Shown here: positions 50,759 to 62,600 of the stretch, in pieces
Layout: every line of letters starts with the position of its first letter
Numbering within the stretch: position 1 is the stretch's first letter
Origin: Xestospongia bergquistia
Lineage: Eukaryota > Porifera > Demospongiae > Haplosclerida > Petrosiidae
NCBI GenBank assembly: GCA_963965975.1
Contig: OZ014413.1
Location: forward strand, 11,204,601-11,268,600
Direction of reading: 5' to 3'
Length of the DNA: 64,000 nt
The notes under the pieces: generated by a model
The model's input: only the letters and a program-made list of their open reading frames with translations
Databases searched by the model: none
What the model was told of the DNA's origin: nothing
Program-made: the position numbers and the translations under genes

Positions 50759-53700
50759 ATGCCTGAGCGAATGGTAAGATTTTATACGTTGGAATCAACC
50801 CTACTATCTATTAATATGTTGCAGGAGTCGTCTGCTGTAAGCTCTGAGAGTGAGACTGATAGCGGTAGCAGATCTAAAGGGAGTCATCCTTCAGCCACTG
50901 ACTTAGGCAAGAGAGTGCTATTTCGTTCTCAACATGACAAAAAGGAAAAATACGGTACTTTAAGGTAATATCAAAAAATAACAAACAAACAAACAAACAA
51001 TACTTTATTGTTTATGTTTTTTTTCCAGATACTGGGGCACTCCTGAGTTTGCTCCTGGTATTTGGTGTGGTATTGAGTTAGATGAGCCTGCTGGCAAGAA
51101 CAACGGTTCAGTTCATGGCATACGATACTTCTCCTGTTCACTAAACTATGGTGTCTTTATACCAATAGGTCGTGTGGAGCTGGACTCTGCAGGCCTCAGT
51201 CGAGCTAAACCACAAGCTACCACTGTTGAAAGAACCAAAAAGAGCAGCTCAAGCAGTAGCAAAGGAATTTTTACATATCATACTTTACCAAGAGCATCAT
51301 CCATACCAGCTCTCAATAAAATAGCTAGTTCTCCTCGCTCTGCAACTCTCTCTTCGTCTACAAGATTAGAAGTACCTGGAAAAAAACATGTTGCAGATAA
51401 AAAACATTCTGCTCCTAGTATGGGTTTGAGTATATTGAAACACAGCAAGAAATCAAATGATTCTACAGTTAAAAAAAGTCAATTTCTATCAACAAGTATA
51501 GGATTAAAAAAGTATACATCAGAAAGTAATATTAGAGGACGTTTGACAGAATCTACAAACATATCAGATCATCAAACTAAAAGATCAACTCGAAAACTTT
51601 TAAGTAGTTGTTCAGATACACAGTCTAAATTTGAATCAAATTCTTTAAGAAGTTTTAACAGCTGCAACGATTTAAGTCGCCCAGCTAAGAAGTCTCCCAC
51701 TCATAGTGCTGTTCTATTCCCTCGTACTTCAACACCTTATGACTCTGAAGATAGCCAATCTCGATATAGCAGTACCTCAGATCTCTCTCGAAGAAACAGT
51801 ACCTCCGACTCTGACCCCACACCACGATCGTCATCAGCTAGTCCCGATATTGAGCCTACATTACTAGAAACTGCTGATAATGCATTTCTCTTAACACCAC
51901 TAAATGATACAGTTATAAAGATACCATCACCAGAACACAGAGTACCATTACCATTGGGACTTAGCACACCAACCACTAACTTTATTGAGACATCTCGTTA
52001 TAATGGTGGGCGTGGAGGTGAATGTAGAATGCCATCACCAGAACAAACTCCTGTAAAAAGATATCATAATAGACAGAGAGTGCGTACATTAGAACATCCA
52101 CTTATCAATGGCCACTCTGCCTATAGACTTCCATCAGAATATTGTGATACTACAGAAGAAGAACAGGAACATGACGATATATTTATAACATCACATGAAC
52201 AGTCACAAGAGGTAGTCATTGCGGTAAGTGAAGTGCTACTTGTCACTACACACTCAATTTATTTTTTGGCACTTGATCTTGTCTTGTAGTATCTAGTTAC
52301 ATCATCTAGTAGGATGTGTATTGTGTAGTTAAGAGATTATTGAATTAGAGCAATTGTAATAAAATAATTTGTGATAGTGTACATTTCATTATAGAATGGT
52401 TATGGTAACCATGGAGACAGAGGTGAGAGCAAGTCTGACCAGTCATTGCTACATGATATGCAGGTTCAGTTGGAGCAGTGTCTTAGGAATCATGGTAAAC
52501 AATTGTCATAGATATTATCACCTAATATAGTATATTTATATAAACTAGCTTGTTTTGTAGTTTAGAGAAGTCTCCCTTGACATTATTTTATAATCTCTAG
52601 TGACTACAATGATCAGTTTATAGGGAGTTCCTGTTAGTTGTGACTATGTATTGTTATATTGACCATTTGATCTAGTTACTTCACAAACACACACAACACT
52701 GTTGGTAGGTAGCCCTTATGTGGTCTGGCAATCACTCACTATATAGTACATTTTATTAATTGTAGAAATCAATTTGTGAATATTCTTAAGAAGGGCTATT
52801 AACTTTATAAGCTTCTGATGAGACTGATAATATTTGTCAAGTTAATTAGTTACAACAACAACTTGTGTTTCTATTAAGTATTATATACAAATATTATCAC
52901 ATAATACAATACAATGTAGAACAATACAGTACAATACAATACAATACAATACAATGTAGTACAATAGTGTACAATGTAGAACAATACAGTACAATACAGT
53001 AGTATTGTGTTCTTGGTAATGTTGTTGATACTTCTCTCAATAATGTTCTCAGTAATGTTGTCAAAATAGTGAACAACATATTATATTATATTCTTTATTA
53101 GAATCATTGGAAGGTCATGTGAAGGAGTTAGAGGCTTCCCTAAAGAATGCACAATGTCAACTTGAGACAGTTTTAAAGGGAGGTGTGTATGTCTTGTCAA
53201 TAAAATAATTATACTACTATAATTAAATATATGTACTTTACAAAGGAAAGTGTATTGACGTATGTCAGTTACAAGGATTCTAAATGTATACATATTAAGA
53301 CATCTACATGTACAATATGTACATATACACAAACATATTAAATACATTCACATTTTTAGACAAATGCCTTTAAATAATAAACCATACCTGTTTCTAACTA
53401 ACCATAAGTGATGAATACATATATATGTTAGTCAAGATATATGTACACTGTCAACTAGTAATGTTAGTGCTGTCTGTTTGAATTAATGGAACTTAACTGT
53501 CTCTGACTGATAATAAGTGACATCATTTATATATCTATTTGGTAGTCAGGATATATTTACATGTATCGTTACATGTACATGATAAAGAATCCTTACTAAC
53601 TAGAACTTATTATAATAATTCTAGGAAGATAAGATATGGTTTCTGTCAACATTACTATTCTTATCTTTTCCCACATTAGCGCAAGATAACTTTCAAAAAC

Positions 53701-53989
53701 AGGTAATGACGCATCATACATTGAAAATGCATGACGTTGTCTCCATGACAACCATAATTAATGGTTATCACTTTATTAGATGGAGGATTTCCATTCACTG
53801 TATAAGAGAGAGATAGAGCAGCTGTCAAGAACACATGATCAAGAATTGTTGGCATTACATAAATCCCATCAACATTCCATTGAAGGTAAGGTTATGTGGT
53901 GTCCAATAAACAGGTTTTGATAACTGGTTTTCTGCGTTTTAGAATTGAGAAAAGAGTTTTATTCAAATCGAACAGAAAATCACAATTAA
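50759..53989 (+). CDS. CAP-Gly microtubule-associated protein, CLIP-like
   Basis: A single CAP-Gly domain, about residues 45-120, reads LGKRVLFRSQ, YWGTPEFAPGIWCGIELDEP, AGKNNGSVHGIRYFSC and YGVFIPIGRVELD. The usual GKNDG is GKNNG here. CAP-Gly binds EEY/F tails of tubulin and EB1. A long Ser-rich basic linker carries an SxIP-type motif (PRASSIPALNK, 51297-51308) and several SPE/TP sites. After a large intron, small exons encode a coiled coil (HDMQVQLEQCLRNH, EGHVKELEASLKNAQCQLET, KREIEQLSRTHDQELLAL), ending SNRTENHN. CLIP1/2, CEP350-like or KIF13-like proteins are alternatives; architecture best fits a small CLIP-type protein. Confidence 0.78.
52905..53005. repeat. ACAAT/ACAGT pentanucleotide microsatellite in a CAP-Gly gene intron
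   Basis: AATACAATACAATACAATAC-type sequence is interrupted by TGTAGA and AGTGT variants. It lies in one of two introns of roughly 500 bp (about 52.5-53.1 and 53.2-53.7 kb) where I see no other feature. Confidence 0.88.
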
Positions 53990-54105
53990 AATTGTATGTT
54001 ATTAAATGTCGCATATATTATTATTATTATTATGTATTTATAAACATTTATAAACTATTATTGTTATGAATTGTTATTATTAAAATCTAAAATTATAATT
54101 TCCAC

Positions 54106-54134
54106 TGCGCATGCGTACAATATATTTTTGGCGC
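54106..54134 (+). promoter_or_regulatory. RRM1 promoter: NRF1-like and E2F-like sites
   Basis: TGCGCATGCG (54106-54115) matches the NRF1 palindrome core, and TTTTGGCGC (54126-54134) matches the E2F consensus. They are 10 bp apart and about 80-100 bp before the RRM1 ATG, in the only GC-rich island nearby. Confidence 0.6.
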
Positions 54135-54211
54135 GGCGGAGGGAACCTACACCTTTAGTCTTTAGTGATCTCCTTCAGTTATAACGTCTTTAAGATCTCT
54201 CTAGGGCCATT

Positions 54212-57200
54212 ATGTCTTCACGTATCTACGTTATAAAACGCGGTAAGTTCTTTCTAAAAGTTTAGAAACGTTATTACTCGTTAATAATTTGTAGATGGAC
54301 GCAAAGAGACTGTCATGTTTGACAAGATTACTTCTCGTATCAGTAAACTCTGTTACAGACTCAACCAAGACTTTGTTGATCCTGTAAGAACCAATAATAG
54401 CTGTAGTGCTCACTTTCTCTCTCACATAGGCGGCCATTACTATGAAGGTTATAAATGGTGTCTATCAAGGAGTGACCACGTCAGAATTGGACACTCTAGC
54501 AGCAGAAACTGCTGCTAGTATGACAACTCGTCATCCTGACTACGCCATATTAGCTGCTCGAATTGCTATCTCTAACCTTCATAAAGAAACCAAAAAGTGT
54601 TTTTCAGGTCAGTTACTTTGGATAGCACCCCTATCTTATTAATTATTATTATTATTTACAGCTGTTATGCAAGACCTCCATGATTACATTAACCCTGTTA
54701 ATGGTCGGCATTGTCCTAAGGTTTCCAAGGAAACCAATGATATCATACAAGCTAATGCTGATGTAAGATTGTAAATTATATTTATTTCACATATATTGTT
54801 GTTGCTATAGAAACTGAATTCTGCTATTATTTATGATCGAGATTACAGTTACTCCTTTTTTGGATTTAAAGTATGATTCTCTCTCTCTCTCTCTCTCGGC
54901 TAACGTTCCCCTCTTCTGTTAAAGAAAACAGAAGTATTTTTTGTTAAGCCGTATATTAATCCATTGCCTTCACTCACATGACTTAAAGTCCCAGTCATGT
55001 GACTTTGCCCATTGGAACATCCTATATCACATGATACCTGATATTAATCACATGATATTTCTCTTTTTGTAGACATTGGAACGATCATATCTTCTCAAAA
55101 TTGATGGCAAACGTAAGACATTTTATCTACTCAAACTTCAAAGTAACATTTACTCTCTCTCTATCTGTTAGTTGCTGAACGACCTCAACACCTGTTAATG
55201 AGAGTAGCTATTGGAATTCATGGAGAGAACTTAGATGCAGCTATAGAGGTAACTGACTAATTCCATATTGTCCTATCCTCATACCTAATATTTCAATCCT
55301 CAGACCTATAATCTCATGTCAGAACGTTGGTTCACTCATGCCTCACCTACATTGTTTAATGCTGGTACATGTAGACCACAACTCTCCTCTTGTTTTCTTT
55401 TGACAATGACAGAGGACTCCATTGAAGGGATTTATGACACATTAAAGAGATGTGCTAATATATCAAAGTCTGCTGGTGGCATTGGGTTAGCTGTTCATTG
55501 TATTAGAGCATCAGGCAGTTATATAGCTGGTACTAATGGTACATCTAATGGACTAGTACCAATGTTAAGAGTATTTAACAATACAGCACGCTATGTTGAT
55601 CAAGGTGGTAACAAGGTAAGATTAAATATAAAAGATTCCTTTCACTCACTCACTCACTCTCTCTCTCTCTCTCTCTCTCTCTCAGCGACCTGGTGCCTTT
55701 GCAGTCTACCTAGAACCTTGGCATGCTGATATACTGTCTTTTCTAGATTTAAGGAAAAACCACGGCAAAGAAGAACAGGTTAGACATGTTTTACAAACCA
55801 GTTTCATATAATCATTTAACAGAGAGCTCGCGATTTATTCTATGCTCTGTGGGTCCCTGATTTATTTATGAAAAGAGTTGAAGCAGATGAAGACTGGTCT
55901 CTAATGTGTCCCAATGAATGTCCTGGTCTGCATTTAAAGTGGGGGGAGGAGTTTGAAGCTCTTTATGAAAAGTACTAGAACACATCCTTAAATTAATGAT
56001 CTAGTATGCTGTTATTGAATGTCTGGTATATCCTGTAGGTACGAGAGAGAAGGACGTGCTCGTAAAACCATTCGAGCTCAAAAGTTGTGGTTTGCGATAT
56101 TAGAAGCTCAAATTGAGACTGGTACTCCATACATGTTATATAAAGACTCTTGTAACAGGAAGAGTAACCAACAAGTAAAGATAGATAATGTATATGTTAA
56201 TTGATTCTCTCTCTAGAATCTTGGTACAATACAGTCCAGTAACCTTTGTACAGAGATAGTTGAGTACACTAGTCCAGATGAGGTGAGTTATATATTGTGA
56301 ATGACATCATTTTTATTTCTATTTTTAGGTTGCTGTCTGTAATTTAGCATCAATAGCTTTACCACGATTTGTTACCAGTGACAACCGTTTTGACTTCCAA
56401 AAACTATTTGATGTCACTAAAGTTATAACACGCAATCTCAACAGAATTATTGACATCAATTATTATCCTATTAATGAGGCGCGTAATTCTAATCTACGTC
56501 ATCGTCCAATAGGTATTGGAGTACAAGGACTAGCAGACACTTTTATTTTAATGAGGTATCCATTTGAGAGTGAGGAGGCACAAGATTTAAACAGAAAAAT
56601 ATTTGAGACAATTTATTATGCTGCATTGACTGCATCATGTGAACTGGCTCAAGTTGATGGTACTTATCAAACATATCAAGGTTCACCAGCTAGCAAAGGA
56701 GTATGTCACAATATATAATACTATTATGCATGTGTTATATATTATATTGTATAATATAATACTATATATAGTACTGTTAGAATGTATTGTGAGTTCTACT
56801 AAGAACCTCTAAAAAATTTAGACTGGTTGAGTGACTATTTTTGAATCAAAAATTTTAATTTTAACAATTTGATATTACAGATCTTACAATATGATATGTG
56901 GAATGTGACTCCATCTAGTCTCTGGGACTGGACCAAACTCAAGGCCAACATTGCCAAGTTAGTCAAACCAGTTTTACCAGTTAAATATCCTTGTTATTAC
57001 TAGACATGGCATACGTAACAGTTTGTTATTAGCTCCAATGCCTACAGCCTCTACTGCACAAATATTGGGTAACAATGAGTCTATTGAACCATATACTAGT
57101 AATATCTATACAAGAAGAGTCTTGTCTGGAGAGTTTCAAGTATGTGTAATAAATGGATGCATACATAGCTAGATGGATGGATAGATTACTGGTTAAATGG

Positions 57201-57832
57201 ATAAATGGTTTATCTTAATGGATCAATGTTATATATTTTTTATTTAATAGATCGTTAACTCTCATTTAATGAAGGATCTTACTGAACGAGGTCTCTGGAA
57301 TGAGACTATGAAACATCGTCTCATTGCTCATAATGGTTCTGTACAGGTGGGTGTGGTTTTAGTAACCATGGATATTAGATAACATATTTTAATTAGAAAA
57401 TTCCTGAAATTCCTGATGATTTAAAACAATTGTACAAGACAGTTTGGGAGATATCACAAAAGACTCTTATCAGTATGGCTGCTGATCGTGGTGCCTTCAT
57501 AGATCAAAGTCAATCCTTCAATGTTCATATGGGAGAGACCAATTTTGGTAAAATGACATCAATGCATTTCTATGCTTGGAAAAAAGTTAGTTATTAAATA
57601 TTGAGTGTTGCTATGACAACTTGTATAACAGGGTTTGAAAACTGGTATGTACTATCTTCGAACTAGACCAGCAGCTCAAGCCATTCAATTTACAGTTGAC
57701 CAAAAAGTTCTTCAACAAGCTCGACAAAAAGAAAATGTTGATCCTGAATCAAAAATTGATCGTGAGAAAGAGGAGGAAGCAATGGCTTGTTCTTTTAAAA
57801 ACAAAGAAGCTTGCATGTCTTGTAGTGCCTAA
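54212..57832 (+). CDS. RRM1: Ribonucleoside-diphosphate reductase large subunit
   Basis: RRM1 makes deoxyribonucleotides with the R2 subunit. An ATP-cone starts the protein ([20 protein letters not shown]). Then come [20 protein letters not shown] and LSSCFLL, with the first active-site Cys, and the allosteric-region segment [33 protein letters not shown] and [14 protein letters not shown] hold the other catalytic residues. The Tyr pair region reads [20 protein letters not shown]. The redox tail ends KEACMSCSA, with its Cys pair. All catalytic motifs are present. About 18 exons; one intron near 56958 is only about 45 bp. Full length fits the family (about 790 residues). Confidence 0.97.
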
Positions 57833-59633
57833 CATTATAACTATTTAATAACTACTTTATAACTACATTATAACTATTTAATAACTACATTATAAAGTAG
57901 AATATATGGAACAATTTATGAGTTAAAAAATTTGACATAATTTAAAAGTTTTAAGTAAATAGTTTAAATGAAAGGGTGGAGTTTATCAACCATTAAGTAA
58001 CAGCTGGAGTACACAGCAGCTGTTGGTGAGAAAAAGTTGGTAAAATGACATCAAGACTTTACTTTAAATTGACATTTAAGTAGTCCATGAATTATCTAAC
58101 TAGATAACTGTTTATATAAGACATTATGACATGTATAGAGGACAGTATGATATGTAACACTGAGTAATATCTATTTATGTATCCATATTATACATCCATT
58201 TGTAGCTAATATAATACTAACTAACTAATACAATATATTAACACTATATAAATTACCTTATATCAATACGCTACATTAAATCATGTATTATTTTATATAG
58301 TAGATTTAATGTTACATGTACCTGTTTATCAATATCAACTAATCTCTGATGATATGGACCTAGTACTTGATTTAATCCAATAGTCAGTGCTGGTATATCA
58401 TTTATTTTATATGATATTGAAGTATGTCTGTTTTATGTTTAAGAGAGAGACTATTCACTTGTTCAAGATCATCAGTTACTGGACATCACTTGAAAAGCTG
58501 CATAATATAGATATATGTCAAAGTAATATTAGAAGGACAAACTTACATTTAGTCAATAGTAAACATGTTATAGACTTTGATTGATGTTGTAACAATAGGT
58601 CATGTTTGTAGACAATATAATGAAACTTACCTTTATCATGTTATATATGAACAACTCACTAGATCTCAAACTGACTGGATATCTGAGGGAGAAAAGACAC
58701 AATTGTTGTTATGTTCCAGTAAATATCAAGTTCACAGGTCATAGGACATTAAGTAGTATTTCTCAACTGGGGGATGAAAATGTTCCACTGTTAATGATAA
58801 CAACCTGTAACTAATAGTTTTCATTATTACCTGACTAGAACAGACATCATATAAACTTTTGACATAACATTCCTTTGTCTCCTTTTCTTCCTTCAATCTG
58901 TAGTCTGTTTAATAATAAAACATCACTCTTAGCGCCATCTTTAGTTGCGGGTTTGCATTTTTCCATAGTTACAGATCACACCCACTAAAGTAGCAGCTGT
59001 CGGTGAGGAAAAGTTTGCTACTTAAGTCTTTACTGCTTTAAATCTTCTTTACTATAAACTACTAATGATAGAAGATAACTAACTAGCAAAACTGCTAACT
59101 ACTAGATACAGTCTACTACTGTTAATAGAAACTAAGTTTGTTTAGTAGTAAGTTAATAGTTGTAATGTTATCACAAATCTTCTGATGTTGTATGGATCAG
59201 TACTTTAATGGAATTGTTAAAAGTGAGTGTATTATTAAATAGAACGTGTTATTAAATATAATATTAATTTGTTAAGTGAACTGTGTGTGTAGGAAATAAG
59301 TTTTTAGGTGATTTGATAAATTAATTGGCTTTAATTAATGGATTTTTATGAGTATTAGTAATTAGTGGTATTAGACGTAGCGATAATATTTAATTTTATA
59401 TAGCTACTAACTAGAGGACTATTAATGTACAATTTAGTCTAGTTTGTTTGTTATAATTCTATTTGTAAATATTAGAAATAAAAATATTGAAGCTTTTATT
59501 ATTAATTAATGTAGGCGTGGTCAATTGTCAAGTAGAGAAGTTGAGTTTTTCTAGAGAAGAAGTGAATTATGACTTATTGGAATTTAAAATAATTTATTTT
59601 TAGTAAAAAAATACAACTACAATAGTACAAAAA
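57833..59633. other. Long intergenic region with a degenerate direct repeat
   Basis: At 1.8 kb this is the longest gap in the window. A roughly 55-bp element recurs at 58015-58070 and 58991-59044: both begin AGCAGCTGTYGGTGAG and contain AAGWCTTTACT-CTTTAAAT. Between them, minus-strand fragments such as ALTIGLNQVLGPYHQRLVDI (about 58322-58382) and RLKEEKETKECYVKSLYD (about 58850-58905) look protein-like. However, they do not join in frame through the splice sites I can see. It may be a decayed gene or a small gene I could not assemble. Confidence 0.45.
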
Positions 59634-62600
59634 TTAATGATAACGAAAATAATTACCATTAACATACAATCTCTTCAAACTATTATTTTTAACAACAACA
59701 TTTTGTAATTGTTGTTCACCAAATTTAGTAATTTTAGTACAGCCATGGAGATATAGTAATTGTAATGTGTTATTGTTAATGATGAGATGAGAGAGATGAG
59801 GTATATCATTATCAGTAATGTTATTATCATTCCACAAGTATAATTCCTTGATTATTTTATTACCAGCTACAGCTGTTGTTAGTAAGTGGTAAGTATTTGG
59901 TAAGAGAGGTGAGGAGAGAAGATATAGGACCTCCATTGTTTTGTTATAAGTTACTACTTGTGATAGTTGACTGATACAGTTACTATCAAAATGAGTGTTC
60001 CATATCTCAAGTCCCCTCACTTGACATTCATTAATATCAGTTAATACTGTTAGTAAACTTTGAGGAGATAACGCATAGAGTTCAATCCTCCATGTTGTAT
60101 GTTGTTGTCTCTTTAATTGATGTATCACTTCTTTACATTCCACCACAGTAGATGAAGTAAGTATAACACTATCACTGTACCACTTAACACTTCCAGTGTC
60201 TCCTATAATAAAACATAGTTACTATATAATATTTTACACACACAACAATAGTTATACACACACTCTAACATGCTCAACTACGATTGTCAAGGCCTAACGA
60301 AGAAGACGACGCCATTACTATTGTTAGGTTACTATAACAACGATGTACGGAGATGAACGGATTCTACAAAATGGACTTAAATTTACTGAGTGTTATACTA
60401 ATAATTTACTATATTAGATGATCTGAGCCACATCAATATCTACTGACACAGAGGCACACAGGGTACTGAACTGTTATACTATTAATTTACTGTGTTAGTT
60501 AGAAGGCTAAATTGTTGTTCATATAATATTACTCATTGATCTGAGTCAGGTTGAGGATATCAATATCTTACAAAGCTACTGAGACTAATTAATATAGGAT
60601 ACCTAGTAGATAACTGTAAGGATGACTAGTACATTACAAACAATACTCATTATGTAACAGATAAACAGAGTACGTGTCTTGTTTATTGTGTATTTATAAT
60701 ATATTGAATGAACTTTTATAGACTTTTGCAAATTAACATTTAACTTTATTTATTAACTTCATCTAATTAAGTCAACATCATTACCAGTCCATTATATGAG
60801 TATAGTCCTGATACTTTACAAATGTCATAATGTAGTGTTGTCATATGACTCACAATGTTGTGTCATTTATAATACATGTACATCAGTACATTTATAAAAC
60901 TTTATATATTGAATAATAATTATATTATTTAGTGTAATGTTAATTCAACAGTACCAGTTTATAGTTTTGATTATTTTAATAGAATATTCCCAAAGATTAT
61001 AAAATACTATTAATATTTAAAGGAAGGCTTATAAATATTTATACACATAGACATTGGGGACTCCATAAATATATCTATTGAGAAAGGGGAGTGGCTAGCT
61101 ACATGAGACTGCCCACCTATTTGATTGGGTTTCCAGATTACTCAGTATATTCTGTTCATGTTGAGAATGACTGTGGTTTAGTGGAATTCCAATAATGACC
61201 CACGTCATCAACCTAACTTGGGTGTGGCATTGTAGTTGCAAAGTTTTTTATTAAAGCTCTTTGTGTTTCTTTATCCACAATACACAATATTTATTAATAT
61301 CATTAGTAAACAATATATGAGAGAGAAAATGCTACATATAACACTGTAGGTAGAAATGTATGGACATGTGACATGTTTTATTAAAACTAATCATTTTATT
61401 ATAAATGTAATGACATCATTATGATGTCATTAATATAATGGTAATACTTACAAGTCCTCTTCACATTCTTAGTCTGCAATGACTAACTGATATATTAAAC
61501 ATTGTTCAGTACTACATGTTCTTTAATAATTAATATAGTAAATTAGGAGATTTTATATTAATAAATCTATTGTTAGTTTTATCGTTATAATTAACAGATA
61601 ATAAATTTGGTTAATGATATTATATTGTAAATATGATATTAAAAACTTATACAATAAAAACATTTCCAAATTATTTAGTAACTTACTTTCACTTTCAGAT
61701 GTTGTGTCTTGTACATGTTCTGTTTTGATTTGATCTAATGTTGACTCTGATATTGAAGATGACTCTATAGAAATAATGTGTAAGGAACTAGTTAATGATA
61801 AGAGATTATATAAGATATAATGAAGTCATGTCATCATTGACCACACCCTTATAAATAAATACATATAGGAAAAGTTTTTTCATCCTAACATTCCAGGTCA
61901 TAACTATAACATATAGTTCAAATTAAGATATTATAGCAAACATATATAATATATGATAATATAATATATATTAATATACCTTGACTACTTGAGATCACTT
62001 TAGTAACTGTTGTATTATCAGATGATATGTTGTCTTGTATATCAGATGACACATTGGTTATAACTAAGTCTGTCTCCTTCTCTTCACTTTGTGATGTAAC
62101 TTGACTAGATGACATCTCTTGAATTAATTTATCAGTTACTATCTCATCAAGTGATTCTGATTTGACAGACTTGATTTCTGATATTTGAGATTGTAGACCT
62201 GATAATAATAATTATATTAATTTCACTGATATATTTTATAGTTTTAGTACTTTTTATCTTTTCCATTAATTGACTGATTGCTCCTTCTCTCTCCTTTAAT
62301 TCTAAAGTTAATGATGTTATTTTCTTCTGCATTATCTCAATCTCTTCTTGTTTCTCTACTAATACTTTATCAGTAGCTATAGAATATAACCATATATGGT
62401 ATGTACTACTAACAGTATTATAGCTCACATTCTTTTTCTCTGGTTAATTGCTCAATTTCTTCAATTTTTTCAACTACTACTTTACCAGTAGCTATATAAC
62501 ATTACCATATTATTGTACATAATACTATAACAGTACTGAAAGACAGCTTCTTTTTCTCTGGTTAACTGCTCAATTTCTTTTCGGTTTTCAATCAAAATTT

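Noticed and set aside
58322..58965. Small minus-strand gene starting MEKCKPATKDG near 58965
   Set aside because: Individual fragments look coding, but none of the donor/acceptor choices I tried kept one frame through to ALTIGLNQVLGPYH. It is reported only as an unresolved region.
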